Assembly (NCBI GenBank): GCA_018242585.1
Contig: JAFEBQ010000041.1
Coordinates: 1 to 64,000, forward strand
DNA length: 64,000 nt
DNA from: Planctomycetota bacterium
GTDB taxonomy: Bacteria; Planctomycetota; Planctomycetia; Pirellulales; PNKZ01
Direction of reading: 5' to 3'
Every line of letters starts with the position of its first letter. Position 1 is the stretch's first letter. Shown here one piece after another: positions 32,942 to 41,543 of the stretch. Made by a program: the position numbers and the translations under genes. A model generated the notes under the pieces. It was not told where the DNA came from. It did not search any database and saw only the letters and a program-made list of their open reading frames with translations.

Positions 32942-33499
32942 CTATTCGAACAGCGTCGACTGCTGTTCGGCTGGCTTTGGATAGGTCACCTGCGCGCCAC
33001 TGAGCCGGCCCCCCTCGGTTAGCGAGTGAGGCTGAATCGCGCCGTTAGGCATGATGTGTTGGGCCGTAATTCCGCGAGCGAGCAGGTAATCGGCAATCAG
33101 CCGGCGATGGCACCGCCAGAACAAACCTTCAGCGCACATGATCGCGCTGGGAAGGCGAGTGGCGATTTCCAGAGCTGACTCGACGCCGGCGCGAAACTCG
33201 GCTGTCTGCATGTAATCGGCGTAGTTCTGGAAACTTTTGTTGCGCAGACCGGCGTTTTCTGGTGAAGATGCTCCGCTGGAGCGCCGCCCCCCCAGGGCCT
33301 CGATCCAGTGGTATTCCATGCCAACCCCGGTCAGCGCCTCGGCAAGCGCCGCTTGATGAAACTGGGGCTGCCGCCGCGAACCAGGGAACCGGCGAACGTC
33401 GATCAAAGCGGCAACACCGTGCTGTTGCAACAGCGCGATGAACCTCTCGATGGGATGTGTCGAGTGACCAATCGTAAATAACGCCGGAGACGTTGCCAT
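32942..33499 (-). CDS. DUF488-family protein
   Basis: This 185-residue protein belongs to the DUF488 family, whose biochemical role is unknown. The marks are LFTIGHSTHPIERFIALLQQHGVAALIDVRRFPGSRRQPQF at the N-terminus, YHWIEALGGRR in the middle, and CAEGLFWRCHRRLIADYLLARG. The Cys/His pair in the last block (CAEG..W.CHR) is conserved across the family and could bind metal or act in redox chemistry. The ATG at 33497-33499 is placed just before the conserved start; 35 upstream ORF codons are not family-like. It is separated from the EF-hand gene upstream by about 100 bp on the same strand. Confidence 0.9.
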   Translation of the reverse strand: MATSPALFTIGHSTHPIERFIALLQQHGVAALIDVRRFPGSRRQPQFHQAALAEALTGVGMEYHWIEALGGRRSSGASSPENAGLRNKSFQNYADYMQTAEFRAGVESALEIATRLPSAIMCAEGLFWRCHRRLIADYLLARGITAQHIMPNGAIQPHSLTEGGRLSGAQVTYPKPAEQQSTLFE

Positions 33500-33604
33500 A
33501 GGCGCCTCGCGTGGCCAGAATGGACGACCAGCCCCATCGTCCATTATTGCGAGATCCGCGCACTGGAAAAGTCGTCTCCCAGGCCAGGCGATTGGCGTCT
33601 TCAC

Positions 33605-34690
33605 TCAGAGGGAACGCCCGGGCAATGCAACCTCATCGACGCGAGTCAGCGTCAGCAGCCAGTTGCCGCGGCCGCCGTTCATCGAGTCCGGCCGGCTCCC
33701 CTTATTGTTGACGCACCAGAGGAGTTGGTTCCCTTGCATCTGATAGATGCCCAAACAAGCCTGGCCGCGGCGATCTCCTTCGGTGTACACCGCGTCCATG
33801 TTCCCTGACTTGCCATTGCCAGTCATGGTGAACGTGCCGGCCCCCAGGCTCTGACCACGACCGCCAGGACCATACTCGCGGCCAATAATCGTATAGCCGT
33901 TGACGGTCAGCTCGATCTGCCCGCGACCTTCGATCGTGCCGCGCCACACGGTCGGTCCGGTCGGCTTGGCTCCTTTGCCGCTGGCGCCCAGACTGGCCGA
34001 GCCGCTGGCCGAGGCCACCAAGGTTTCGGCCGCCCCTTGCAATTCGCTGAGTTCGAGCGCGTGATCCTTGTTGGTGTCCAGGCGGACGAAGCTTTGCACC
34101 ATCTTGCCCCATTCGACGCGCGAGACCCGACTGTCGCCGTTGGCGTCGGCCAGCTTCATGATCAAGTCAGCGGCCCCGCCGGTCGCTTCGAGTTCGCGCG
34201 GGGCGAGCGAGTTGTCCTTGTCGGCGTCGAGTCGGGCAAAAGTCTGGGTAAAGCGCGACCACTCGGCGCGTGTGATCAGTCCATCGCCGTCGGCGTCAAT
34301 AAAGCGAATCCCTTCCGGCGGTGGTTCGTCGCCGGCGGGTTTGCCGTCGCCTGTCGATGCGCCGCCGGCCGACACCTTGGGAGCGGTCGAAGCGGGCTTG
34401 CCGCGTAGCCGTTCATAGGCGGCCAGAAACTCGTCGCGAGTGACCTTGTCGCTTGGCCCGCGCCCCAAGTCTTTGAAGACACGTTCCAGGAACGAGCGCG
34501 AGCCGGGGGTCGCTTCGTCGAGGGTTAACGTGCCGTCTCCCGAGCTGTCGAGCTGTCGGAACATCGCCTCGGCCGCCGCCGAGGCGGGATCGCCGCGTCC
34601 GACGCTGGGCAGACTGTTCCAGACGCCCCAGGCGAAAGCGGGGAGCAGAAGAGCGACCAGGCGGAGGTTGCGCCGCTGGGGAAGAGGCAT
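33605..34690 (-). CDS. Secreted EF-hand protein
   Basis: A 361-residue exported protein with five calcium-binding loops: DSSGDGTLTLDE, DADGDGLITRAE, DADKDNSLAPRE, DANGDSRVSRVE and DTNKDHALELSE. A signal peptide (RLVALLLPAFAWGVWNSLP) precedes them. The C-terminal 120 residues form a separate beta-rich domain (WRGTIEGRGQIELTVNGYTIIGREYGPG...GQACLGIYQMQGNQLLWCVN), similar in style to planctomycete TIGR03067-like domains. EF-hand proteins are frequent in Pirellulales and usually uncharacterised. The ATG at 34688-34690 starts the signal peptide. Confidence 0.85.
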   Translation of the reverse strand: MPLPQRRNLRLVALLLPAFAWGVWNSLPSVGRGDPASAAAEAMFRQLDSSGDGTLTLDEATPGSRSFLERVFKDLGRGPSDKVTRDEFLAAYERLRGKPASTAPKVSAGGASTGDGKPAGDEPPPEGIRFIDADGDGLITRAEWSRFTQTFARLDADKDNSLAPRELEATGGAADLIMKLADANGDSRVSRVEWGKMVQSFVRLDTNKDHALELSELQGAAETLVASASGSASLGASGKGAKPTGPTVWRGTIEGRGQIELTVNGYTIIGREYGPGGRGQSLGAGTFTMTGNGKSGNMDAVYTEGDRRGQACLGIYQMQGNQLLWCVNNKGSRPDSMNGGRGNWLLTLTRVDEVALPGRSL

Positions 34691-35312
34691 GATCGTCCCC
34701 CTTTGAACCAAGGAGTATGTATTGTCGAGCGGTGAAAAGCGGTTCGCGGACCTTGTTCAACGGGTACCGCCGGGCAACCTTCGGCGGAACCCATTGCCAA
34801 TCAGGCTGTTGTGACCTGGCTGGCTATGCGACCCGAGCCGTCGTGGGCGCGGCGCACGCCCCTCCCAACAGTAAAAACGAAAAGCAAACGAGGTTGTCTA
34901 CTGAAAGTCTTCGCGCGTTTGGCGGAAGAGGTGGGCCACCGCCGGCGGTCGCACGCTCAAAATCACCCGTAAGTAATGTCATCGCCTTGGCCGTCCGGAC
35001 GCGCGACCTTGCCGATTGCGGGCACTATTCAGGCCGTCGCCGGGCGGGCCGAATCGCTCATGCCCGTAACTCGAAATCCCGCTGAGGATTCGGTCGATAA
35101 GACCAACGGGTCTGCGGAGAGCAAATCACCGGAGCACGGGTTTCATTGGCAGCGGGTAGCACCGACAACTTGTTGTCGGTGTCGCGCAGCGACAAGAGGG
35201 GGTGGAACATGTGTCCTGATCCCTCTTGCGGCTGCGCCGCCCAGACAAGCGAGTTGTCTGGGTCCCCATCGTTGTGGTAGCGACCGCAACATCCGAGCAG
35301 CGGCAGGTGTTC
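34691..35312. other. Divergent intergenic region
   Basis: This 620-bp gap lies between the leftward EF-hand gene and the rightward barrel gene. Apart from the palindromic element at 35154-35267, it holds only short non-protein-like frames. Promoters must be here but I cannot place them. Confidence 0.55.
35154..35267. repeat. Variable-palindrome element (GGGTAGC...)
   Basis: GGGTAGCACC is followed by the hairpin GACAACTTGTTGTC, GGTGTCGCGCAGCGACAAG and AGGG. The right side is CCCTCTTGCGGCTGCGCCGC, then CAGACAAGCGAGTTGTCTGG and GTCCCC. Its inner hairpin matches that of 8133-8272. Confidence 0.75.
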
Positions 35313-36152
35313 ATGATTCCTAACTTTCACAATCAGGCAGCGCGCTACCTTTGGGCGCTGGCCGTCTTGTTCGTCGCCGGCCAGGCTGACGCCCAAGTCT
35401 TTCGACGGCCAGCCCAGCCCGAGGAAGTGGCCAAGCGAGATGACTTCGAGACCGACCGAGATTCGTTCACCTTCGCCACCTCGACGGCGGCGGTGAAAAC
35501 CACGATCGTCGAATCTTCGTACTCGTACATCGACAATCGCGTTGGCCCCTCGTCGCACAGCTATCCCGAGTTGCTCGTCCGCCACGGCATCACCGATTGG
35601 CTCGAGCTGCGCGTCGGCTGGAACTACGAGCAGGGGGGGCCGGGAGCCGTCTCGGGCAACGAAGTCGGCGGCGAAGATTTGCAAGCCGAGACGGAAGGGC
35701 GGTTGCTCTACGGCGCGAAGGTCTGGCTGACGCGCCAGGACGGCTTGCGCCCCAACAGCTCGTTCATCGTCCAGGGCTATACGCCGACGGCGGGGCCATC
35801 GACCGCCTCGACGATCGACGTCGGCCAGGCGTTCGGCTGGAAGTTCTCGAACGGCTGGAGTTGGAACTCGGCGCTGCGATACGCCAACGGCTATGAAGGC
35901 GACAGCGTGTTCGGCCAATGGGCGCCGTCAACCGTGCTGGACATTCCCTTGGGGCAACGCTGGCGCGCGCACGCCGAGTATTTCGCCATCATCTCCTCGG
36001 GCAAGCAAGTGCCGCTCAACGAGCACTTTGCCAGCTTTGGCGCGCACGTGATGTTGACGCCCAACATCGAGTTTGGCGACCGCTTCGGCGTGGGCCTGAA
36101 CGACGTGACGCCAGGCTTCTTCAACAACATCGGTCTCGGCTGGCGCTTTTGA
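35313..36152 (+). CDS. Outer-membrane beta-barrel, phenol-degradation MetA-like 'transporter'
   Basis: A 279-residue exported protein. A signal peptide (YLWALAVLFVAGQADAQ) precedes alternating strands typical of an outer-membrane barrel: SYPELLVRHGITDWLELRVGWNYEQGG, LLYGAKVWLTRQDG, FGWKFSNGWSWNSALRYANG and AHAEYFAIISSGKQVPLNEHFASFGAHVML. It ends NNIGLGWRF with the C-terminal Phe recognised by the barrel assembly machinery. The pattern matches the Phenol_MetA_deg (PF13557-like) family, whose transport role is not proven. The ATG at 35313 begins the signal peptide. The phnX gene converges from the right after 16 bp. Confidence 0.8.
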   Translation: MIPNFHNQAARYLWALAVLFVAGQADAQVFRRPAQPEEVAKRDDFETDRDSFTFATSTAAVKTTIVESSYSYIDNRVGPSSHSYPELLVRHGITDWLELRVGWNYEQGGPGAVSGNEVGGEDLQAETEGRLLYGAKVWLTRQDGLRPNSSFIVQGYTPTAGPSTASTIDVGQAFGWKFSNGWSWNSALRYANGYEGDSVFGQWAPSTVLDIPLGQRWRAHAEYFAIISSGKQVPLNEHFASFGAHVMLTPNIEFGDRFGVGLNDVTPGFFNNIGLGWRF

Positions 36153-36168
36153 CGCCCGCGTCGGCGCG

Positions 36169-37002
36169 TCAGGGCCGTTCACCAGCGGCCAGTCGCCGCT
36201 CGATTTCATCGAGCACCGGCAACAGGTCGGCCACCGAGTCGATGGTGTAATGCGCGCCGGCGGCGGCCAGACGCGCCGCCGCGTCAGCACACAGCTTGTC
36301 ACGCTCGGCGGAAGCCAGCGCCTCGAGCGCCGCGCGCGACAGCCCCACCTCATTGCCGGTTCGAATCACGCCCACGGTCCACATGCCGGCGTTCCGCCCA
36401 GCTTCGATCCCCACGCGCGTGTCATCGACGATGACAATCGATTCGAGAGGGAAGACGCCAAGCCGGCGAGCGTTCTCCAGGTTGAGCCACGGCGCGGGGC
36501 GTCCTTCTTTCAGGTCGCTGGCGCAGAGCATTTCGTCGGGCCGGTAACCTTGCCGCTCGGCCAACGGCATCAGCACGTCCATCATCTCGCGAACGTAGCC
36601 GGTGCTGGAACCGATCTTCATTCCCCGCTGGCGACAGGCGGCCACCACGTCGGCCGCGCCGGGCAACAGGTCGGCGTAATCGGTCAGGCATTTCAACTGC
36701 ATGGGCAGGAACGCGACGTACAGCCGATCGACGTCGACGCTCGTCGGCGCGCGACGATGGGCCTGCCGCCAGCGTTCGGCTACGGCCGGCATCTGTAATA
36801 GCGTTTCAATGTGCGCTCGCTTGGCCATTCCCATCGGCTCGCGGGCCTCGGCTTCGGTGATGGCCACGCCTTCGTCGGCAAACACGCGAACGAACGTCGC
36901 CGTCGGCGCGCGCGAGCCAAAATCGATCGTCGTACCGGCCCAGTCGAACAGGACGGCTTGAAGTGGGCCTCGGTATCGCGCGCCGGTCGAATAGCGTTGC
37001 AT
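36169..37002 (-). CDS. phnX: Phosphonoacetaldehyde hydrolase
   Basis: PhnX splits phosphonoacetaldehyde into acetaldehyde and phosphate through a Schiff base. The HAD-fold protein has 277 residues. The nucleophile motif is LFDWAGTTID with Asp20. The lysine that forms the imine is Lys61 in GMAKRAHIETLL. The cap domain follows, with GMKIGSSTGYVREMMDVL and the distal HAD motif VIVDDTRVGIEAGRNAGMWTVGV. The ATG at 37000-37002 is preceded by GGAAGGA on the minus strand. It is the last gene of the leftward phnZ - FAD oxidase - phnX operon, 47 bp after the oxidase. The usual partner PhnW (AEP transaminase) is not in the window. Confidence 0.95.
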   Translation of the reverse strand: MQRYSTGARYRGPLQAVLFDWAGTTIDFGSRAPTATFVRVFADEGVAITEAEAREPMGMAKRAHIETLLQMPAVAERWRQAHRRAPTSVDVDRLYVAFLPMQLKCLTDYADLLPGAADVVAACRQRGMKIGSSTGYVREMMDVLMPLAERQGYRPDEMLCASDLKEGRPAPWLNLENARRLGVFPLESIVIVDDTRVGIEAGRNAGMWTVGVIRTGNEVGLSRAALEALASAERDKLCADAAARLAAAGAHYTIDSVADLLPVLDEIERRLAAGERP

Positions 37003-37049
37003 CGAGATTCTCGTTCCTTCCGACAATTCCTAGTGGTGGCCGAGCGGCG

Positions 37050-38180
37050 TCACGAGCGCGTTTGCCACATTTGCTCGGCCAGCCCCAACGACAACGTCAT
37101 GCCAGCGCCCCCCGTGGCGGTGCAAATGGTCACTCCTGGCTGTGGTTCGGCGGTCAACACGTGCAGCCGCGGATGCTTGGCATAGATGCCATGCCAGCGC
37201 TGGCCGATGGTCCAATCGGGCAAGACCAGAAACCGCCGCAGCTCGGCCAAGATCAGTTCATCGATCCGCTGCTTGTCGAACGGTTCGATCTGGGCATCGT
37301 ATTCATGCGAATCGCCGAGCACGACCTCGCCCAGTTCGTTTTGCGACGCCATCACGTGGATGCCATAGGCGTCCAACTCGGGACACTCGGCCGCCACGCG
37401 CTGCTTCAGCGCTGGCAACGACGGACAGCGTTCAAAGCTGTCGTAATGCCGCAACGTCAGCCCACCGGCCAGATGCGGCCCCAAGCGCCAATCGCCCGAC
37501 TGAGCCACCGTGCGCAGCATTTGCAGTTTGCAGCGTCGCAATCCCGCCGTGGCGAACACCTCGGGAAACAAGGTCTCGAAGTCCGCGCCGCCACAGACGA
37601 TGGTCCGCTCGGCCCGCCAGTTGCGACCATCGGTCGCCGTCAGCCGGGTGCCGTCGACACGGGCGATCGTGGTCTCGTACTCCAGCAGCACGTCATAGGT
37701 CGATTGCAGCCAGCGCGGCAACACGCGGAGCGTCTGCCGCGGGTCGACGCACATTTCGCTGGCGCTCCACAAGCCGGCCAGCAATCCCTCGCGGCGCACG
37801 CCCGGCGAATGATCGCACACGGCTGCCGGGGTAATCAGTTCACAGCGATACTCGCGACCGGCTTGCGAGAAGAACTCTTCCAGCACCGCCAACTCGTCCG
37901 CGCGGTAGGCCAGATGCAACGACCCGCAAGGGTTCAACCAGAAGCCGGCGCCGCGGGCCGCCTCGATCCACAGCTCGCGACTCAGCAGGGCCGTCTGGTG
38001 CAACTCGCCAGCCGGCTGGCCCACGGGCCAGATCATGCCAAAGTTACGAATCGACGCTCCCTGCGCGGCCGCGCTGCGCTCGAACAACAACACCGACTTG
38101 CCCCGTCGCGCCGCGGCCCAGGCGTGGGCCAAGCCGACAATGCCAGCCCCGACAATCGCGACATCGGCCGACGCAGTCAT
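37050..38180 (-). CDS. TIGR03364-type FAD-dependent oxidoreductase of phosphonate loci
   Basis: A 376-residue DAO-fold flavoenzyme. The FAD-binding start is VAIVGAGIVGLAHAWAAARRGKSVLLFER. SIRNFGMIWPVGQPAGE and the C-terminal YAKHPRLHVLTAEPQPGVTICTATGGAGMTLSLGLAEQMW match the phosphonate-cluster family TIGR03364 as I remember it. Enzymes of this kind have been reported to oxidise 2-aminoethylphosphonate or its N-methyl forms to phosphonoacetaldehyde, which would feed the adjacent PhnX without PhnW; I hold this from memory. The ATG at 38178-38180 is only 4 bp past the phnZ stop, so the genes are translationally coupled. Confidence 0.85.
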   Translation of the reverse strand: MTASADVAIVGAGIVGLAHAWAAARRGKSVLLFERSAAAQGASIRNFGMIWPVGQPAGELHQTALLSRELWIEAARGAGFWLNPCGSLHLAYRADELAVLEEFFSQAGREYRCELITPAAVCDHSPGVRREGLLAGLWSASEMCVDPRQTLRVLPRWLQSTYDVLLEYETTIARVDGTRLTATDGRNWRAERTIVCGGADFETLFPEVFATAGLRRCKLQMLRTVAQSGDWRLGPHLAGGLTLRHYDSFERCPSLPALKQRVAAECPELDAYGIHVMASQNELGEVVLGDSHEYDAQIEPFDKQRIDELILAELRRFLVLPDWTIGQRWHGIYAKHPRLHVLTAEPQPGVTICTATGGAGMTLSLGLAEQMWQTRS

Positions 38181-38184
38181 GGGC

Positions 38185-38745
38185 TTAACCTTTCACTGGT
38201 TGCGGTCGCGCGGCACGTTCGACGTAGGAAAAAAAGTGTTCAAGCGGCGGCGTCCGCAGATTGGCAACCTTGGCCGTGTCGTCCCAGCGGCGAAGTCGCA
38301 CTGCCTCGCGCCAATGGCTCAGTTTCTCGAAGTCGGCCCGTTCGTCCGCGTTCATCACCCCACCTTGCAAGTGCAAGCTCTGTATCGACGGCGGACTAAG
38401 TTGATCGAAATAGCTGACGTCAACCGTACACAGATAGCGCTTGGCCGCCACGTGCCATCGAACCGGCTCGGTGACCGATGCGTCGAACCAGCGGGTCAGC
38501 CAGTGATAGCCGGCGTTTTCGTGATGGTCGTCGATCCCTTGCTCGGGGGCGTCGTCCGGCAAGTCGTGAAGCAGGTGCCCAATGTCGTGTAACAACGCCG
38601 CGGTGATCAGCGCCGCGTCGGCCCCTTCCTGCTCGGCCGACCAGGCGGCCTGCAGGGCGTGTTCCACCTGGGTGACACATTCGCCCCCATATTGCGAGTT
38701 GCCACACTGCTGAAACAACTCGGCAATTTGTGCCACGGAAGTCAT
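38185..38745 (-). CDS. phnZ: PhnZ-like HD-domain phosphonate oxygenase
   Basis: PhnZ is a mixed-valence di-iron oxygenase that cleaves 2-amino-1-hydroxyethylphosphonate to glycine and phosphate. The protein has 186 residues. SQYGGECVTQVEHALQAA contains Tyr19 and Glu22, equivalent to the lid residues of PhnZ. The metal site includes LLHDIGH (His53, Asp54, His57) and DDHHENAGYHWL. RWHVAAKRYLC and SYFDQLSPPSIQSL are further family blocks. The ATG at 38743-38745 gives the standard N-terminus. It opens the leftward operon. The hydroxylase PhnY that normally makes its substrate is not in the window. Confidence 0.88.
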   Translation of the reverse strand: MTSVAQIAELFQQCGNSQYGGECVTQVEHALQAAWSAEQEGADAALITAALLHDIGHLLHDLPDDAPEQGIDDHHENAGYHWLTRWFDASVTEPVRWHVAAKRYLCTVDVSYFDQLSPPSIQSLHLQGGVMNADERADFEKLSHWREAVRLRRWDDTAKVANLRTPPLEHFFSYVERAARPQPVKG

Positions 38746-38966
38746 CGCGCCGCCCTGGGTTGGATGCTTACGGACTGAAAGTGAACGCCTGTGAACCTGC
38801 GCCATTGTTCACGATCGGTTGCCAGTTGCAACCTGGGGCGGCGAGTTCACCGGCGGCTAATGAAACGCTCATTCGCGGCTGTTAAGATGCGCGGCTTGCC
38901 CGCCGTTTTGTGGGAAATCTGTTTGGTCCGGGTTGCGGCCTTATCGGTCGCACTGTTTTGCGAGAC
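38746..38966. other. Divergent promoter region of the phosphonate locus
   Basis: A 221-bp gap separates leftward phnZ and the rightward DUF5690 transporter. It must carry promoters for both operons. No clear Pho-box tandem repeats or -35/-10 pairs could be recognised. Confidence 0.5.
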
Positions 38967-40316
38967 ATGGTGATGTCGACCGCCCAGCTTCGCTTTCGCC
39001 CGAGCAGTGCGCCCGTCGAAGTCCCCACCTGGGTCTTTACCCTGTGGGCCATGACGGCGGCCTTTGGCACGTACTTTTGCATGTATGGTTTTCGCAAGCC
39101 GTTCACCGCGGCCGGGTTCGAGGAACTGTCACTGTGGGGGATCGGTTACAAGACAGTTCTCGTCTCGGCCCAAGTCTTCGGTTACATGCTGTCCAAGTTC
39201 CTGGGCATCAAGGTCATTGCTGAAATCGCGCCCAATCGCCGAGCCTTCGGCATCCTGGTGCTCGTCGCGCTGTCACAGGCCGCATTGCTAGGGTTTGGGC
39301 TGACGCCAGCGCCGTACAACGCGATCTTTCTGTTCCTCAACGGGCTGCCGTTGGGCATGGTTTTTGGCATGGTGCTCGGCGCGCTCGAAGGGCGCGCGCT
39401 AACCGAGTTGCTGGCCGCGGGCTTGTGCGCCAGCTTTATTGTTGCCGATGGATTCACCAAATCGGTGGGTGGCTGGTTGCTGGCCGCCGGGGTGAGCGAG
39501 TCGTGGATGCCGTTCACGGCGGGGCTAGTCTTCTTGCTGCCGCTGGTGGTGTTCGTGGCAATGCTGGGCTGTCTGCCGCCCCCCAGCGAGCGTGACGTGG
39601 CCGCCCGCAGCGAGCGGCAACCAATGACGGCCGCCGACCGCCGCGAGTTCTTCCTGCGCTATGCGGTGGGGCTGACTGGCATCATGGCGATGTACCTGAG
39701 CGTGACGATCTTGCGGAGCATCCGCGCCGATTTCGCGCGCGAAATCTGGCAAAGCCTGGGCTACGCGGATCGTCCCGGCGTGTTCACGACTTCAGAAATG
39801 ATTGTCGGCTTCAGCGTGATGGCGCTGACGGCGCTGGGCGTTTTGATTCGCAATAATCGCTTGGCGTTTTTTGTGGCAATGGGAATGTCGCTGGCGGGCT
39901 TACTGCTGATTCCCGTGGCCATCCTGGGGCGCCGCTGGGGCCTGGATGGCTTTGTGTTCATGGTGCTGATCGGTCTCGGTCTATACCTGCCCTACGTGGC
40001 GGTTCATACGAGCATTTTCGAGCGGCTGATTGCCATGACCCGCGACCGGGGTAATATTGGATTCTTGATGTACCTGGCTGACTCGTTCGGGTACTTGGGC
40101 TACGTGGCGGTGATGATTGGGCACAGCGCGTTTCTGTCGGCCGGGGGTGGCGACGAAGTCAAGGAGAACTTCTTGCACTTCTTCGAGCCTGCTTGTTGGA
40201 TCATCAGTGCTGCCGGCGGGGTGTGCCTGTTGGTCGCGTGGATCTATTTTGCTCGTCGCGTGGTGACCGAAACGGTGACCTGTGAAGAACCGGCGCCGGC
40301 GGCGGGAACCGCATGA
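38967..40316 (+). CDS. DUF5690 (MFS-like) membrane transporter of the phosphonate locus
   Basis: A membrane protein of about 449 residues with 10-12 hydrophobic helices. VFTLWAMTAAFGTYFCMYGFRKPFTAA is a typical first-helix block of the DUF5690/organophosphate-antiporter-like group (compare the YxxRK turn of GlpT/UhpT). A soluble loop (PPPSERDVAARSERQPMTAADRREFFLRY) divides two halves. DSFGYLGYVAVMIGHSA lies near the end. Its place between phnZ and the TIGR03366 dehydrogenase suggests uptake of an organophosphonate; this is inference. The start is uncertain: ATG codons at 38967 and 38973 both lack a strong ribosome binding site. Confidence 0.82.
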   Translation: MVMSTAQLRFRPSSAPVEVPTWVFTLWAMTAAFGTYFCMYGFRKPFTAAGFEELSLWGIGYKTVLVSAQVFGYMLSKFLGIKVIAEIAPNRRAFGILVLVALSQAALLGFGLTPAPYNAIFLFLNGLPLGMVFGMVLGALEGRALTELLAAGLCASFIVADGFTKSVGGWLLAAGVSESWMPFTAGLVFLLPLVVFVAMLGCLPPPSERDVAARSERQPMTAADRREFFLRYAVGLTGIMAMYLSVTILRSIRADFAREIWQSLGYADRPGVFTTSEMIVGFSVMALTALGVLIRNNRLAFFVAMGMSLAGLLLIPVAILGRRWGLDGFVFMVLIGLGLYLPYVAVHTSIFERLIAMTRDRGNIGFLMYLADSFGYLGYVAVMIGHSAFLSAGGGDEVKENFLHFFEPACWIISAAGGVCLLVAWIYFARRVVTETVTCEEPAPAAGTA

Positions 40317-40344
40317 GTCGTGGGCCATTTTTGAAAGCCGTCGC

Positions 40345-41427
40345 ATGAGCACTGTGGCCGCGATGGTGTTCTCGGGCGCAGGTCGCCCATTGGAGGCGAA
40401 GCGATTCGCGCTCCCCACTCTTGGCGAGCGGGAGGTGCTCGTGCGCGTCACGGGCTGCACTCTCTGTGGTAGCGATCTGCATACGTACACGGGGCGGCGC
40501 AGCGTGCCGGTACCGACCGTGTTGGGCCATGAGATCCTGGGGCACATCGCCGTATTCGGCCCCGGCGCGGCGCGGCAAGACTTCACCGGCCAGCCACTCG
40601 CCGAGGGTGATCGCGTCACCTGGGCCATCGTGGCCAACTGTGGCGATTGCTTTTATTGTCGGCGTGACTTGCCAGCCAAGTGCCTGCACAGCGTCAAGTT
40701 TGGCCACGAACCGTTGCGCGACGGCCAAGAGTTGACTGGCGGGCTGGCCGAGTATTGCGTCTTGCCGCGCGGCTCGGCGATCTTTCGCTTGCCCGATCAG
40801 CTAAGCGACAAGGTCGCCTGTCCAGCTAACTGCGCCACGGCCACCGTGGCCGCGGTGTTGGAAGCGGCCGGCGCGGTTCGCAAACGAGCAGTGTTGGTCC
40901 TGGGGGCCGGCATGCTTGGGCTGACGGCGTGTGCCATGGCCAATCTGGCCGGCGCCAGCGCGGTGATCTGCTGCGATGTGCTCCCCGAGCGGCGACAAAA
41001 GGCAATGGCGTTTGGCGCTTCGGCCGTGGCCAGCCCAGACAACGTGGCCGAGTTCGTCACTCAATTGACCGACGGGCATGGAGTCGACGCGGTGCTCGAA
41101 TTGTCGGGCTCGACCGATGCGCTGGAGCAATCGTTGCCGCTGTTGCGGCTGGGCGGGACTGCGGTCTTGGCCGGCGCGGTTTTCCCGACGCGGCCGCTGA
41201 CGCTCGAACCCGAGCGACTGGTGCGCCGCAACCTGACGCTGCGCGGTGTTCACAATTACGCGCCGCGGCACCTGGAAGCGGCGCTGCGGTTCTTGGCCGC
41301 GGCCGAGCGATTCCCGTTTGCGTCGTTGGTGTCGAGTTGGTTGCCGTTGGCACATGCCGAGCAAGCGTTTCAACAGGCACACCACGGCCACGCCTATCGC
41401 ATTGGCGTGCGCTGCGCGCCTGAATAA
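40345..41427 (+). CDS. TIGR03366-type zinc alcohol dehydrogenase of phosphonate loci
   Basis: A 360-residue medium-chain dehydrogenase. The catalytic zinc site is CTLCGSDLHT (Cys41) with GHEILGH (His62, Glu63). The structural-zinc lobe is ANCGDCFYCRRDLPAKCLH. The NAD(P)-binding loop is VLVLGAGMLGLTACAMA. The sequence fits the family TIGR03366, predicted to act in phosphonate catabolism and found beside PhnX/PhnZ genes. Its substrate may be an alcohol or aldehyde made in the pathway. The ATG at 40345 lies 28 bp past the transporter stop, so the two are probably co-transcribed. Confidence 0.88.
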   Translation: MSTVAAMVFSGAGRPLEAKRFALPTLGEREVLVRVTGCTLCGSDLHTYTGRRSVPVPTVLGHEILGHIAVFGPGAARQDFTGQPLAEGDRVTWAIVANCGDCFYCRRDLPAKCLHSVKFGHEPLRDGQELTGGLAEYCVLPRGSAIFRLPDQLSDKVACPANCATATVAAVLEAAGAVRKRAVLVLGAGMLGLTACAMANLAGASAVICCDVLPERRQKAMAFGASAVASPDNVAEFVTQLTDGHGVDAVLELSGSTDALEQSLPLLRLGGTAVLAGAVFPTRPLTLEPERLVRRNLTLRGVHNYAPRHLEAALRFLAAAERFPFASLVSSWLPLAHAEQAFQQAHHGHAYRIGVRCAPE

Positions 41428-41543
41428 TCCGAGGTAATCGCTTCCCCTCGCGATTGTCGGCATTTAGGTTTCACGCCACGGCTTCGCTGTGTTAAGGTAG
41501 TGGTTCCCGCCGCACGCCCCCGCCTTTACTCGAAGGACTCCCC

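Noticed and set aside
35058-35918. 286-codon minus-strand ORF
   Set aside because: Antisense to the outer-membrane barrel gene and a repeat; no protein-like features.
36963-38399. 478-codon plus-strand ORF over the phosphonate genes
   Set aside because: Antisense to the FAD oxidase and parts of phnX/phnZ, which have clear motifs.
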